Shown: positions 51,444 through 61,732, counted from the first letter of the stretch. The stretch: 64,000 nucleotides of DNA from Epilithonimonas arachidiradicis (GCF_003610695.1 NZ_RAQH01000002.1:186001-250000), one strand, 5' to 3'. Numbers and translations are program-made. Notes: a model not told the origin generated them from the sequence alone.

Positions 51444-51860
51444 TTATTTGATGTTTTGAAACGCGATTTCATTCTCGCTGATTAAAGCAACGCCGGTTTT
51501 CATCGTCGTGTAAATATCTGTGTCACATTCGCGTAAAGAACACATATAGATTTCTTCTACCCAAGTGTTGTTAATAAAAATCAGATTGAGATATTCCTGT
51601 TTTCTCAGGTTGTTTTTGATCGAAAGATAGTCGCCTTCTTTTGGCTCGTAAGCAAAGCTGAAAACATTTTCAGAATTGATGGTTTCCAAAATTTCCTCTT
51701 TGATATCCTGAAGATAACCTGTCTCGGAACTGATTAAATCAAAATCCTCAGATTCTACCGAAGCTTCAGTTTTACCGGTGATGGCTTCCAAAATCCAATA
51801 ATATTTAGATTTTTTTTTGGCTTGTTTTTCGAGGATTTTTTCTTCTAGTAGTAGTTTCAT
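51444..51860 (-). CDS. hypothetical protein, 138 aa
   Basis: I do not recognise the family. The protein is soluble and acidic, with a basic N-terminal helix (LLLEEKILEKQAKKKSKYYW) and a beta-rich C-terminal half (YLNLIFINNTWVEEIYMCSL, then TTMKTGVALISENEIAF). No signal peptide. It is co-oriented with the next two unknown genes but separated from them by 75 bp. Confidence 0.6.
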   Translation of the reverse strand: MKLLLEEKILEKQAKKKSKYYWILEAITGKTEASVESEDFDLISSETGYLQDIKEEILETINSENVFSFAYEPKEGDYLSIKNNLRKQEYLNLIFINNTWVEEIYMCSLRECDTDIYTTMKTGVALISENEIAFQNIK

Positions 51861-51935
51861 AGTGATTTATTTGGCTAGTGTGAGTGTGTCGCAGGTGTTG
51901 TTAATAATTGCGGTAGCATTTGGGAAAATATTTAA

Positions 51936-52709
51936 TTATTCTTCCTCATCGTCCAGATTTGCTTCAGTAGGTTTTGTAAATTTAATTCCTTCATTGTCCC
52001 ACTTGGTAATATTGCCAGAAGAGTCCATAAAATTAAATTCTACTTCATAAGCCATATTATTATCGTACTTGAATGCACCTGAACACATACCGTGACCAAC
52101 CGATAACTTATTGTCTTTTGGCAATATATAATATGTTGTGATGTTATTTGTTACTAAGTTTTTGAATTTGGTTTTGACTAACAATTGTGAAGAATCATTA
52201 GCAAGAAATGAAAAAATGACGTTTACCTCTGGTCCGCATCCGTAAGAAATATAAGACTTTTTTAATTCATAAGGTTTCTTAGTAATAATAGGTTTCTCAA
52301 TATCTACATCGGGGGTAACTTTGTAAATTATAGGTTTTGATGAAATATTATAATTGTAGAATTTATTTATTGTTTCGTATTTCGGAAGATTGTCAATTTT
52401 CAAAATATATTCTTTGCCAATTTCTAATGGAAATTCAGGTTTTAAAACGGCTTGAGTCAACTGAAAATCTCCAACTAGTGTTTCAGTTACCTTTAGATTA
52501 ATTTTTTGATTTCCGCTTTGCAGATATACTTTGTAATCTTTATTTAATAAAGTGATAATTTTTTGGCTTGATGCAAAACCTTCAATTAGGAAAATTGAAT
52601 TTTTATTAATTTCTGTTTTAGTGGGAAATACATTTATTCCACTATTTCCACATTTGGAATAAATTAGAGTATTTAAAAAGATTCCAAAAATAGTAAGGAT
52701 TGATTTCAT
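51936..52709 (-). CDS. secreted hypothetical protein, 257 aa
   Basis: A signal peptide (ILTIFGIFLNTLIYSKCG) followed by a largely beta-structured mature protein with Ig-like spacing of hydrophobic strands, for example EIGKEYILKIDNLP and YEVEFNFMDSSGNITKW. It ends with a strongly acidic tail LDDEEE. Three cysteines (KCGNSG, GCGPE, GMCSG) may pair. The cysteine near the signal cleavage region could also be a lipobox, but the -3 position is not typical. No family recognised. Confidence 0.6.
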   Translation of the reverse strand: MKSILTIFGIFLNTLIYSKCGNSGINVFPTKTEINKNSIFLIEGFASSQKIITLLNKDYKVYLQSGNQKINLKVTETLVGDFQLTQAVLKPEFPLEIGKEYILKIDNLPKYETINKFYNYNISSKPIIYKVTPDVDIEKPIITKKPYELKKSYISYGCGPEVNVIFSFLANDSSQLLVKTKFKNLVTNNITTYYILPKDNKLSVGHGMCSGAFKYDNNMAYEVEFNFMDSSGNITKWDNEGIKFTKPTEANLDDEEE

Positions 52710-52771
52710 AATTTGAGATGTTTTTTGAAATATAAGAAATTAGGAAAGAATATTTCTACAAACCATATTTC

Positions 52772-53119
52772 TTATTTATGCCAGTTATGCCCACAGAATC
52801 TGCATTGTTTTGCCAAAGGTGTTCTTGCTAATTTTCCACACTCAGGACAATTATTTAAAAATATTTTGTCGGGATTTTGTTCTAAAATTCTTTTTGCTAC
52901 TTGAATTTGAAAGTTATCATAACCATTTAGCAAAAGTTGTAGTATCTCTTGGTCTTCAGTAATCCATCCGTGTTTCAAATAGATGTTTCTTATTTGAGGT
53001 TTATCGAAATCATCTCCTCGGATTATACACGAATTTGTATGTTTTATTGCAATTTGTTCTTCCCGATTAAGGAGATGTGAAAAATAATTAATAATATATT
53101 TTGCTTTTTCAATGTCCAT
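52772..53119 (-). CDS. small protein with C-terminal zinc ribbon
   Basis: A 115-residue protein whose last 25 residues hold a C4 zinc-ribbon, CPECGK and CRFCGH spaced 15 residues apart, ending HNWHK. The N-terminal 85 residues are helical and charged, with LNRE and HSC-like features and no membrane segment. The family is not recognised; it may be a nucleic-acid-binding or protein-binding adaptor (inference). Confidence 0.6.
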   Translation of the reverse strand: MDIEKAKYIINYFSHLLNREEQIAIKHTNSCIIRGDDFDKPQIRNIYLKHGWITEDQEILQLLLNGYDNFQIQVAKRILEQNPDKIFLNNCPECGKLARTPLAKQCRFCGHNWHK

Positions 53120-53154
53120 AACTGCAACTTTAGATTGATGAAAATAAACTGAAT

Positions 53155-54171
53155 TTACAAATCATATTTCGCTGTAGCTGTCGTCCTAATATCCGTAAAC
53201 TCGCCACGTTCGTATTTCAGTTTGGCAACCATTGCAATCATTGCGGCATTGTCTGTCGTGTATTCGAATTTTGGGATGAAGATCTTCCAGCCGAGTTTTT
53301 CACGATTGTCTTCCATTGCGTTTCTAAGTCCGGAATTGGCAGAAACACCGCCGGCAATCGCAATATCGTTTATATTGAGTTCTTTCGCCGCTTTTTCCAG
53401 TTTATCCATCAGGATTTCGATGATCGATTTTTGAACAGAAGCACAAAGATCATTGATATTATCCTTGATGAAATCTGGATTCTTTCTCACCTCTTTCTGA
53501 ATAAAATATAAAACCGAAGTTTTAATCCCACTGAAAGAATAATCATAACCTTCCATTTTCGGTTTGTTGAATTTGAAAGCGTCGGGATTTCCTTCTTTTG
53601 CTAATCTATCCACAATTGGCCCGGCAGGATAATCGAGGTCGAAGATTTTTCCGATTTTGTCAAACGCTTCACCTGCAGCATCGTCAATGGTTTTCCCAAT
53701 AATTTCCATATCGAAATAATCTTTAACCAAAACTATCATTGTATGACCACCGGAAACCGTCAAACATAAAAACGGAAAAGTGGGCGGCGTAGGATTGGCA
53801 TCATCAATAAAATGTGCCAAAATATGAGCCTGTAAATGATTGACTTCTATCAGCGGAACGTCCAAACTCATTGCCAGAGATTTCGCAAAAGAGGTTCCTA
53901 CCAACAGTGAACCCAAAAGTCCCGGACCTCTGGTAAAACCAATCGCGCAAATCTCATTTTGTTGTATATTTGCTTTCGAGAATGCTTTTTCTACGACAGG
54001 GATGATGTTTTGCTGATGCGCTCTGGAAGCCAACTCGGGGACAACGCCACCATATTCGTTATGGATTTCCTGATTGGCAGCCACATTGGAAAGGATTTTG
54101 CTACCGCTGATAACGGCTGCAGAAGTGTCGTCACAAGAAGATTCTATACCTAAAATAATTGATGCACTCAT
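53155..54171 (-). CDS. tsaD: tRNA N6-adenosine threonylcarbamoyltransferase TsaD
   Basis: A 338-residue Kae1/Qri7/TsaD protein, catalysing the transfer of threonylcarbamoyl to A37 of ANN-decoding tRNAs with TsaB and TsaE. The start ILGIESSCDDTSAAVI, the metal-binding HLQAH in EVNHLQAHILAHF, the SGGHTMIVLV loop and AIAGGVSANSGLR are all present. The frame extends to 54219, but ATG 54171 is the conserved start. The tamB start lies only five bases away on the other strand. Confidence 0.95.
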   Translation of the reverse strand: MSASIILGIESSCDDTSAAVISGSKILSNVAANQEIHNEYGGVVPELASRAHQQNIIPVVEKAFSKANIQQNEICAIGFTRGPGLLGSLLVGTSFAKSLAMSLDVPLIEVNHLQAHILAHFIDDANPTPPTFPFLCLTVSGGHTMIVLVKDYFDMEIIGKTIDDAAGEAFDKIGKIFDLDYPAGPIVDRLAKEGNPDAFKFNKPKMEGYDYSFSGIKTSVLYFIQKEVRKNPDFIKDNINDLCASVQKSIIEILMDKLEKAAKELNINDIAIAGGVSANSGLRNAMEDNREKLGWKIFIPKFEYTTDNAAMIAMVAKLKYERGEFTDIRTTATAKYDL

Positions 54172-54176
54172 AATAG

Positions 54177-57100
54177 ATGGCAAAGTTAGAAAATAAAAAT
54201 ACAAATAACGAAGAACCACATACTGACAAGCCTGCCAGCCAGAAAAAACGTCCTCTTTTTCTAAGAATTCTCAGCACCGTTTCTTACGGCATTATTGCGT
54301 TGGTAGCTTTGATATTGATTATTATCAACCTTCCTATTACCAAAAGATACATTGCCAACCAAGCCATCGACTTTCTGAACAAAGACCTGAAAATGGGAAT
54401 GTCTATCGATGACATCGATGTCAATTTTTTCGGTGATGTGACCATCAAAGGTCTGCACTTGAAAGATTACAAAGGCTACGAATTTGTCAAAGCAAAAGAG
54501 ATGCGCGTGGCTTCTGACTGGTTTGCTTTGGCTTTCAATACGAGAGATATAAAATTCAATCAAGCGACAATCATTGAGCCAACCATCCGGGTGATTACTT
54601 ATAAAGGTGATAGCATCAGTAATTTTATCCGGTATGTGGATAATTTTGATGATGAAAAACCACGTGATCCGAAAAGAAAACCTTTTAAAATGGGAATGAA
54701 ATTCGATATCATCAATGGGATTGCAAGTATCGTCAATGAAAATAGTCCGGGCGAAGCTGGAAGATGGCTGGATGCAAGAAACGTCAACCTGAATGTCACT
54801 TCTCTAAAAGTAGAAGGTGCTGATGTTTTTGCGGATATCAGAAATTTCAATTTTATCACAAAACGCTACGGCAAAGAACATATCGTCGATACTTTTTCTA
54901 CCAATTTTGAACTGACTAAAAAACATTTGAAGTTAGGGAATCTGACCTTCAATACCAATTATTCTCTTTTGCAAGGTGAAGCGATTCTGAATCTTGACCC
55001 AAAGACCAAATTTGCAGATTTTGGAAATAAGGTGAATTGGGATTTGAGAATGGTTCCGGGAAGCCAGATCAGTGGTTATGATTTGAGTTATTTCGTTCCG
55101 GATTGGGACAATTATACGCCAATCAATATCTCAGGAACGATGAACGGACCGTTAAATGATTTTACTTTGAATAATTTCTTAATTCGTTCCCAGGAAATCA
55201 ATCTGAATACCAAAAAGATGACTATTTCTAGTGTTTTGGACAAGAAGTTTTTCATTGAAAGTAAAGATGTTTCTGCAGACTTCACTTACAAAGGTCTGAA
55301 AGCCTCGCTTCCGAAATTCATTTCTTCGAAGTTGGGGAATATTGCGGATGATTTTGGAAGGTTAAAATATAATGGTTCCGTAAAAGTGAATCCAAAGCAG
55401 ATTTTCGCAACCGGAAATGTCATTACAGGAATTGGACAGGCGAAGATGAAAGACTTCAATCTTGTTGATTACAGTACAAAACGTCCAAAATACAGAGGCT
55501 ACGTAGATGTCAAAGATTTGAATGTAACCGCTTTGACCAAAAATAAACAAGTTGGATTGATTTCAGGAAAATTCAATGTTCAGGGTGAAGGTTTTGATGT
55601 CAATACAATGTATGTGAAAACCACTTCAGATGTCAATCATATCGATTTGATGGGTAAAAGCCTTAATAATATTGCAATCGATGGTGTTCTGAACAAAAGG
55701 AGATTCACAGGAAATGTTAACGCCAACGATGCGAATGTCAAAGGGAATTTCAAAGGAATTGTGGACTTCAGTACCAAAAGATTATTTGCGGATTTTGATG
55801 CTAATATTCAATATGTTAATCTGAAATATTTCGGTATTTCGGCTGGTGATACCAATTCTGTCAGCGGTCATCTTGTTGGGAAAGTTTCTATGACCAATCT
55901 GAATGACGTTAATCTCGATACCAGTATCAAAGGATTGACTCTCAATTCAAGTTCTCAGAAATTACAAATCCCGGATTCTAAAATCAAGGCTTACTTCGAA
56001 AATGGAAACAGAATTGTTTCAGTAGATGCGCCTGGAGCTGTTACGGGAAGAATTTCTGGTAGGTTTGATTTGGAAGATATCGGAAATATGGTGATGAATA
56101 GTGTCAATAAAATCTTAGTTGGTAATCCTCCGAAGAAAACTTACAACGGTCAGAGTTTCGACTTTGATTTTGATGTGAAGCAAGGTTTGGTGTCATTCTT
56201 TGTTCCGGATTTGGAATTGCCTAATGGTGCCAAAGTCGCTGGAAATTATGTCGGAGCAACCAATGATTTAATCCTAAATGCTGACGCTGCTCAAATCAAA
56301 TATGTGATGACCGGCAAAAAAGAGTTGACCGAAGCTGAACAATTCTTGGCGGAAACCGATGCAACTTATCAGCCAAATCTTAATAAAGTGAAGGACAGCG
56401 CAATGGTTGACAGTCTTAGTTTGAGAGTCAATACGGCGGATCTTAATCAGCAATTGCTGGCAAGTATCAAAAGAGGTCAATATGGCAATAATGTTTTGCA
56501 AGATGTGAAATTGACGGCCAATAATGAGAATATGCAGGTTTTACACATCGGAACAGTTTTCAAACTGGGAAGTTTGGAAGACGAAACCTCAAAACAGATG
56601 AAGGAATATGCGGTTAACATCAATCAGACGACCAATGCTGCCCAGGATTATGTGTTCCGTTTTGAACCGACTACTGTTAAGCTGAATGATGTAGCGTGGA
56701 GCGTAGACACAAGCCCGGAACTCAATCATTCGATTACATATAGGAAGAAGGAAAAAGACTTCATTATAGAAAATCTGAGAATCTATTCCGATGAAAGTGA
56801 ACTGCTGGTAAAGAATGCGGAGTTCAAATCCGGAAAAGAATTCACGGCTGATGCTGAGGTTAAAAACCTGGATATTTCTAAGCTTCTGGCTTTTAGTAAG
56901 GATAAAAATGCCTTGGATATCAAAGGAACCGCCAACGGAACCATTCAGGTTAAGAAATCCGGAAACAATCTGGAACCTTTGGTTGACTTGGATGTCAATG
57001 ATATTTTCATGAATGGTAAAGCGATGGGAAATCTTGAAACAAGAATTACCAAAAGCGAAAAACCTAATGTTTTTGACGTAAGCATCCAGGCATTATCCTC

Positions 57101-58835
57101 TGAACTGTTAGGCCAGAATACGTTGGATGTTGCAGGAACTGTAGATAACACAGGAGAATCTATGGTTTTGGCTTTGGATGCTAAAATGAATGAATTCGAT
57201 CTTGGCTTTGCCCAGCAATTTGTGAAAGAGATTTTTGGAAACTTCCGGGGAAAAGCCACTGGAGATCTTAAAATCTCAGGCCCGATGAATGATATAGATT
57301 ACAGTGGTGATATTGCTTTGAAAGGATTTGGGCTAAAGCTGATGTTCACCGGTGTCGATTACTCTTTTGATGATACTGTTATTAATCTGTCAAAAGGTTT
57401 AGCCCTGTTAAATAACATCGGAATCAAAGACGGAAGAGAGAATTCTAAAGGTAATATTTCTGGTTCCATTCAGTTTGAAACGTTGTCTTCTCTGGGTGTC
57501 AACCTGATTATGCGTGCGGATAATCTTTTGGTACTTAATTCAACTCAGGATGATAATGATCTTTTCTGGGGAAGGGTTACCGGAGAAGGCGATGTCTATG
57601 TCAGCGGTCCGGTTTCCGGCCTGGAAATTTCTACGCCCAATGATGGTCTCAGAGTTTTGAACAACAGTACATTTACTTTCAATAGTGCCTCCACAGCTAA
57701 TGTCGAGGAATTCAAGATTCTGAGATTCTTAAAGCGTGATGATGAAGGTAAGATCTCTGTTGAGAAAAAGAAAAGATCAGGTGCTAATATGTTGATTGAC
57801 TTTGATGTAACCATTGATAAAGGCTCTCTGGTAAACGTTTTGGTTGGTGATGATGTCGGTAATATCTCTGTAAGAGGCGATGCGCGTCATTTGAAATTCA
57901 AAATGGCAAGAAGCGGTAATATTACAATGGACGGTACGTACACTGTTGATAACGGAACTTTCGTTTCCAAATCGATTTTGAATAGAACCTTCCAGATCGC
58001 CAGAAACAGCAGTATCCAATGGAGCGGAAGTCCAATGACGCCCGATCTTGATATCACTGCCAATTATACAAGAACGGTGACCAACGCAGGAGAATATCTT
58101 GGAATGAGTCTTACACAGCCAATTAATGTGGTTCTGACCACAAAAATTGCCGGAACATTGACTAAGCCCGAGATCTCTTTTGGTGTCGCAGCACCAGATG
58201 GCTCATCGCAGGTGAGGGAAACTCTGGCAACCAAGATGAGTAATGAGGATGAACGTATTATCCAGTTTGGATCTGTCTTAGTTCTTAACAATTTTAACGT
58301 CGTTAATTCCGGAGGATTAAAATTTGATGTTTCTCAAACGGCAGTTAGTACGGGTTATAGTATGGCATTCAAGCAATTAGGGTCGGTTCTTAATACCATC
58401 AGTAGTGCGTTCCAAATCAATCTGGATTACATCAGCGGGGACCCCAACTCTAATACTTCGGATAGAGCTAATACCAATGTGAGTCTGGCCTTGTCTCCGA
58501 GAATTAATTTCAAAACCGGATTAGGAGTTCCTATTTCCAGAACTGAAAATACCAATTCTAATTATCTTTCTGTAGAAGGAATCGTGGAGTATGACTGGAG
58601 TAGAAATAACAATGGCAGCAGGTTGCTGAGAGCTTATTCCAAGCCTTCCAATATCGGACTTCTGACAACTGCGGGCGGAGCAGGCGCTAACCAAAGTTAT
58701 GGTGTAGGTGTGGTTTATAGTAAAAGTTTCAATACTTTCCGAGGATTGTTCAAAAAGCGAGAAAAGTTAAAATCTGACACAATCTCTATAGAGACAAATA
58801 AAATTGATTCTGTAAAAAACAAGCCTAATAAATGA
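54177..58835 (+). CDS. tamB: translocation/assembly module protein TamB
   Basis: A 1552-residue AsmA/TamB-type protein. A basic cytoplasmic N-terminus precedes one membrane helix (TVSYGIIALVALILIIINLP, about residues 33-52). A very long periplasmic chain of repeating beta strands follows. The C-terminal ~300 residues carry the DUF490/TamB core (GNISVRGDARHLKFKMARSG, then ITANYTRTVTN, IAGTLTKPEISFGVA and a basic serine-rich end). It helps move proteins or lipids to the outer membrane. The last ~40 residues are variable. It is divergent from tsaD. Confidence 0.92.
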   Translation: MAKLENKNTNNEEPHTDKPASQKKRPLFLRILSTVSYGIIALVALILIIINLPITKRYIANQAIDFLNKDLKMGMSIDDIDVNFFGDVTIKGLHLKDYKGYEFVKAKEMRVASDWFALAFNTRDIKFNQATIIEPTIRVITYKGDSISNFIRYVDNFDDEKPRDPKRKPFKMGMKFDIINGIASIVNENSPGEAGRWLDARNVNLNVTSLKVEGADVFADIRNFNFITKRYGKEHIVDTFSTNFELTKKHLKLGNLTFNTNYSLLQGEAILNLDPKTKFADFGNKVNWDLRMVPGSQISGYDLSYFVPDWDNYTPINISGTMNGPLNDFTLNNFLIRSQEINLNTKKMTISSVLDKKFFIESKDVSADFTYKGLKASLPKFISSKLGNIADDFGRLKYNGSVKVNPKQIFATGNVITGIGQAKMKDFNLVDYSTKRPKYRGYVDVKDLNVTALTKNKQVGLISGKFNVQGEGFDVNTMYVKTTSDVNHIDLMGKSLNNIAIDGVLNKRRFTGNVNANDANVKGNFKGIVDFSTKRLFADFDANIQYVNLKYFGISAGDTNSVSGHLVGKVSMTNLNDVNLDTSIKGLTLNSSSQKLQIPDSKIKAYFENGNRIVSVDAPGAVTGRISGRFDLEDIGNMVMNSVNKILVGNPPKKTYNGQSFDFDFDVKQGLVSFFVPDLELPNGAKVAGNYVGATNDLILNADAAQIKYVMTGKKELTEAEQFLAETDATYQPNLNKVKDSAMVDSLSLRVNTADLNQQLLASIKRGQYGNNVLQDVKLTANNENMQVLHIGTVFKLGSLEDETSKQMKEYAVNINQTTNAAQDYVFRFEPTTVKLNDVAWSVDTSPELNHSITYRKKEKDFIIENLRIYSDESELLVKNAEFKSGKEFTADAEVKNLDISKLLAFSKDKNALDIKGTANGTIQVKKSGNNLEPLVDLDVNDIFMNGKAMGNLETRITKSEKPNVFDVSIQALSSELLGQNTLDVAGTVDNTGESMVLALDAKMNEFDLGFAQQFVKEIFGNFRGKATGDLKISGPMNDIDYSGDIALKGFGLKLMFTGVDYSFDDTVINLSKGLALLNNIGIKDGRENSKGNISGSIQFETLSSLGVNLIMRADNLLVLNSTQDDNDLFWGRVTGEGDVYVSGPVSGLEISTPNDGLRVLNNSTFTFNSASTANVEEFKILRFLKRDDEGKISVEKKKRSGANMLIDFDVTIDKGSLVNVLVGDDVGNISVRGDARHLKFKMARSGNITMDGTYTVDNGTFVSKSILNRTFQIARNSSIQWSGSPMTPDLDITANYTRTVTNAGEYLGMSLTQPINVVLTTKIAGTLTKPEISFGVAAPDGSSQVRETLATKMSNEDERIIQFGSVLVLNNFNVVNSGGLKFDVSQTAVSTGYSMAFKQLGSVLNTISSAFQINLDYISGDPNSNTSDRANTNVSLALSPRINFKTGLGVPISRTENTNSNYLSVEGIVEYDWSRNNNGSRLLRAYSKPSNIGLLTTAGGAGANQSYGVGVVYSKSFNTFRGLFKKREKLKSDTISIETNKIDSVKNKPNK

Positions 58836-58863
58836 TAATTATCATAGTGAATTGAAGATTTTG

Positions 58864-58921
58864 TTAAAAGGTGTTAATCTTTTAATATTGGTTTTTATTT
58901 AAATAATTTTTTTTAAATTTG
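58864..58921 (+). promoter_or_regulatory. Lrp-gene promoter with inverted repeat
   Basis: Inverted repeat TTAAAAG-N8-CTTTTAA (58864-58885) is followed by TTG (58888-58890) and TAAATTTG (58914-58921), a Bacteroidetes -33/-7 pair with a 23-bp spacer at the long end of the range. The palindrome directly upstream of -33 is a candidate autoregulatory site. It lies 80-100 bp before the Lrp start. Confidence 0.5.
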
Positions 58922-58964
58922 CAAAAAAATTAGATATATTTTAAATAAACAATAAAATCATACA

Positions 58965-59435
58965 ATGAACTATCAATTAGACGATATCGATAAAAAGATC
59001 CTTGATTTCTTAGTTGAAAATACAAGAATGCCTTTTACAGAAATTGCTAAACAAATGGACGTTTCTGCAGGGACAATCCACGTAAGAGTTAAAAAAATGG
59101 AAGATGCCGGGATTATCTTAGGTTCTTCTCTTAACATCGATTACGGTAAGCTAGACTACAATTTCACAGCGTTTATCGGTATTTTACTTACAAAGTCAAA
59201 TCATACACAAGAGGTTCTGAAGCAGTTAGCTTTGATCCCGAATGTCGTAGAAGCAAGCGTAACATCTGGAAAATATAATATCTTCTGTAAAATGAAAGCA
59301 AAAAATACGGAAGATGCTAAAAGAATCATCTATCAGATTGATGACATCCAGGATGTGATGAGAACTGAAAGTATGATCTCTATGGAGGAGTACATCAGTG
59401 ACAAAAACCGTCTTATCAATGCGGTTAGCATATAG
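58965..59435 (+). CDS. Lrp/AsnC-family transcriptional regulator
   Basis: A 156-residue regulator. The HTH is in YQLDDIDKKILDFLVENTRM and FTEIAKQMDVSAGTIHVRVK, followed by the RAM/AsnC ligand-binding domain (DYNFTAFIGILLTKSNHTQE, VEASVTSGKYNIFCKMKAK, DDIQDVMRTESMISM). It is likely a response regulator to an amino acid and may bind its own promoter. Length is normal; a strong terminator follows. Confidence 0.92.
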   Translation: MNYQLDDIDKKILDFLVENTRMPFTEIAKQMDVSAGTIHVRVKKMEDAGIILGSSLNIDYGKLDYNFTAFIGILLTKSNHTQEVLKQLALIPNVVEASVTSGKYNIFCKMKAKNTEDAKRIIYQIDDIQDVMRTESMISMEEYISDKNRLINAVSI

Positions 59436-59460
59436 TTAGTTAATAGAGATTTCTATAGGA

Positions 59461-59488
59461 AAGAGCTTATTTTGTAAGCTCTTTTTTT
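59461..59488 (+). terminator. rho-independent terminator
   Basis: Stem AAGAGCTTA/TAAGCTCTT with a 5-nt loop and a T-run directly after the Lrp gene. Confidence 0.9.
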
Positions 59489-59501
59489 GTACTTTTATGC
59501 G

Positions 59502-59870
59502 ATGAATTCAGTGGATAGAAGTTATAAAAATAATAAGGATTATTACATCATTTTCGGACTTATACTCTTGGTCTTTATTTTAAGTATCAATACCGATCTA
59601 GCCGAATATTCCCAGCATCAGTCGCTTAATATCCCAAGAGGATTTTTCTACTACACTCTGGGTGTTGATTTTCTGGTTCTTTTCAGTTGGCTGTTGATTC
59701 TATTCTTTAGAAAGTTAGGTGTTGTTCTTTTTCCTGTTTTTGTATTGCTTCACTTCAGCCTGCATAATTACTTCCTGAGTACTTATCTGTATTCTGATAT
59801 TACTGTTTTATTCCTGTTTGTTGGTATTGGGCTAATTGCTGTCATTCCGCGCTGGAATATTTTGAAGTAA
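59502..59870 (+). CDS. small membrane protein, 122 aa
   Basis: A 122-residue protein with four hydrophobic spans (for example DYYIIFGLILLVFILSIN and FLVLFSWLLILFF). A loop with EYSQHQSLNIPRG separates the first two. I do not recognise a family. The frame starts at TTG 59487, which lies in the Lrp terminator; ATG 59502 is more likely. Confidence 0.6.
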   Translation: MNSVDRSYKNNKDYYIIFGLILLVFILSINTDLAEYSQHQSLNIPRGFFYYTLGVDFLVLFSWLLILFFRKLGVVLFPVFVLLHFSLHNYFLSTYLYSDITVLFLFVGIGLIAVIPRWNILK

Positions 59871-60162
59871 TTTGATGGAAGACTAAAAATAAAAAAGCCC
59901 CAGAAAACCCAGAGCGTAATTATCAGCATTTTGATATAATTCAATGAAAAATTTGGCTGATAGGAATCTGTTATTGTCAACAGCGTTTATGGTTCATCTT
60001 GTGTGCCTTCAGAATCTAAGGAACGAATAATTTTGTTATTGTTTTGCGAGGCAAAGATTGTTATTTAGCAGTATATCTTGCAAAAAACAAGCTACTACAT
60101 TAATACGCCAGATTTACAAATAGCTGATTGATAATATTTTGAGTATTGTGTTTTAACAGTTT
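59871..60162. other. 292-bp intergenic region, nothing recognised
   Basis: Between the small membrane protein and the convergent TPR-LuxR gene. I see no gene, tRNA or strong hairpin; A+T-rich throughout with no element of the repeat families found elsewhere in the window. Confidence 0.5.
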
Positions 60163-61623
60163 TTAAAAATCCATCATCCACTTATTGAGATCGATATCAG
60201 AGGAGATGCCGAGTTGTTTCCTCAATCTGTTTTTTCTGGTTTCAACACTTCGGACAGAGATATTGTTGTAATGTGCAATTTCCTTTGTTGTGAAATTAAG
60301 TTTTAGTAATGCACAGAATTGTAATTGCCCGGTTGTAAGTTCCGGATAATTGGTAATTAATTTATTATAGAAAAAAGGATAAACTTCTTTGAATCGGCTG
60401 AGGAAAGATGAATCGTTGCTTTTGGCCAATTCCAAAAGTTCAGCAAAAGCATCGTTCACTTTCAGTTCCAGATTGTTCAGTTCCTCTTCTTTTTCAATCA
60501 GATCATCCTCTATGTTTTCCTTTTGCTCCTTTTCTTCTTTATAGCTTTTAAAATACTTAATGGTAAAAAAGAAGAATACCACGGCAAGCAGGACAATACT
60601 TCCGATAAAGATATACAGATTCTGATACCAGCTTTCTTTTTCTTCTTCTATGATGCTATTCGAAACTTTGTTGGTTTCCAGTCTCTCTTTCTTACGAATG
60701 ATGTCAGCCAGTTCTCTCGATTTTTTGGTGTAATAAGAGTAGATTTTATCATCTCCCATCTGCTCATAGATAAGCGCTAAATCGTCGTAGATATACTGTA
60801 GACGGTAGATGTCATTTGCTTTTTCGAAGATGGGCAAAGCTCGTTTGTAATAGTGGATAGAGCTGTCGCTTTGATTCATCTCCAAATATGTGTTAGCCAA
60901 TCCGAACAATCCAAAAGCCTGGTTGATTGAGTCATTTTCCTGTTTGCCGAGTTCATAAGCTTTTCGGTTGTAATAAAGCGCTGGCTTGTAATCATCAAGA
61001 TCGATATATGTGTTGCCAATACTTGAATATTGTGATGAAAGCCAATTGTTCCGCTTAGTTTTGTTTTTGATTTTCTTAAAATACTCGATGCTTTGCAAAT
61101 CATACTTCAAGGTACTTTGCGGCTCGGCATATTGTAGATTAAGGATTTCCGATCTGCCTGCATAGATCTGGCCAAGTGAGCTGTAAAGATCATCGTTGTC
61201 TTTTATTTTTTTGCTAAACTGTTCTGCCTTTTCACTGGTTTTCAAAGCTTTTTCGAAAAAGCCAAGATAAGCGTAGGCTATTGTTTTGGCAATGTAGGCT
61301 TGTGAACAATGATAGTCATCGTTTTCTTTTTTAGCAAGATCATACAGCATATCAGCAGATACCAGGACTTTTTCTTGTTCACCGAGCCCAAGGTAAGAAC
61401 TGATATCAGACTTCAAAGATTTGGCTTTTCCAAGATAATAACCTATTTCTTCAGAAGCTTTATAGGTCTTGTTACTGATTTTAAGTGCCTCGTTGCGATC
61501 TGCCAAGCGGAAAGTTGCGGCAATTAAACTGTCGATTTTTTTAGGGGTATATTGCTGCGCATCCGCTTCCGATAGAAACGAAAATAAAAGAGAGAATATT
61601 AATAATTTTTTTTGAAAATCCAC
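60163..61623 (-). CDS. TPR-containing membrane regulator with LuxR-type HTH
   Basis: A 486-residue one-component regulator. Signal segment (KLLIFSLLFSFLSEADAQ), TPR repeats to about residue 330 and a membrane helix (LYIFIGSIVLLAVVFFFFTI) precede a charged coiled coil. The C-terminal HTH carries YPELTTGQLQFCALLKLNFT and KEIAHYNNISVRSVETRKNR. It has the same plan as the protein at 28499 but is shorter, and here the nearby genes give no clue to the regulon. It starts at the frame's first ATG, consistent with the signal segment. Confidence 0.85.
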   Translation of the reverse strand: MDFQKKLLIFSLLFSFLSEADAQQYTPKKIDSLIAATFRLADRNEALKISNKTYKASEEIGYYLGKAKSLKSDISSYLGLGEQEKVLVSADMLYDLAKKENDDYHCSQAYIAKTIAYAYLGFFEKALKTSEKAEQFSKKIKDNDDLYSSLGQIYAGRSEILNLQYAEPQSTLKYDLQSIEYFKKIKNKTKRNNWLSSQYSSIGNTYIDLDDYKPALYYNRKAYELGKQENDSINQAFGLFGLANTYLEMNQSDSSIHYYKRALPIFEKANDIYRLQYIYDDLALIYEQMGDDKIYSYYTKKSRELADIIRKKERLETNKVSNSIIEEEKESWYQNLYIFIGSIVLLAVVFFFFTIKYFKSYKEEKEQKENIEDDLIEKEEELNNLELKVNDAFAELLELAKSNDSSFLSRFKEVYPFFYNKLITNYPELTTGQLQFCALLKLNFTTKEIAHYNNISVRSVETRKNRLRKQLGISSDIDLNKWMMDF

Positions 61624-61732
61624 AGCTCAAACCGAACCCCAAAAGTATTAAAAATTCAAATATAATTAATACAATTGGTTATTTTATGAACAGTTTAGTA
61701 GCAAATTGGTAAGAAATACGTAATGACTCGTA

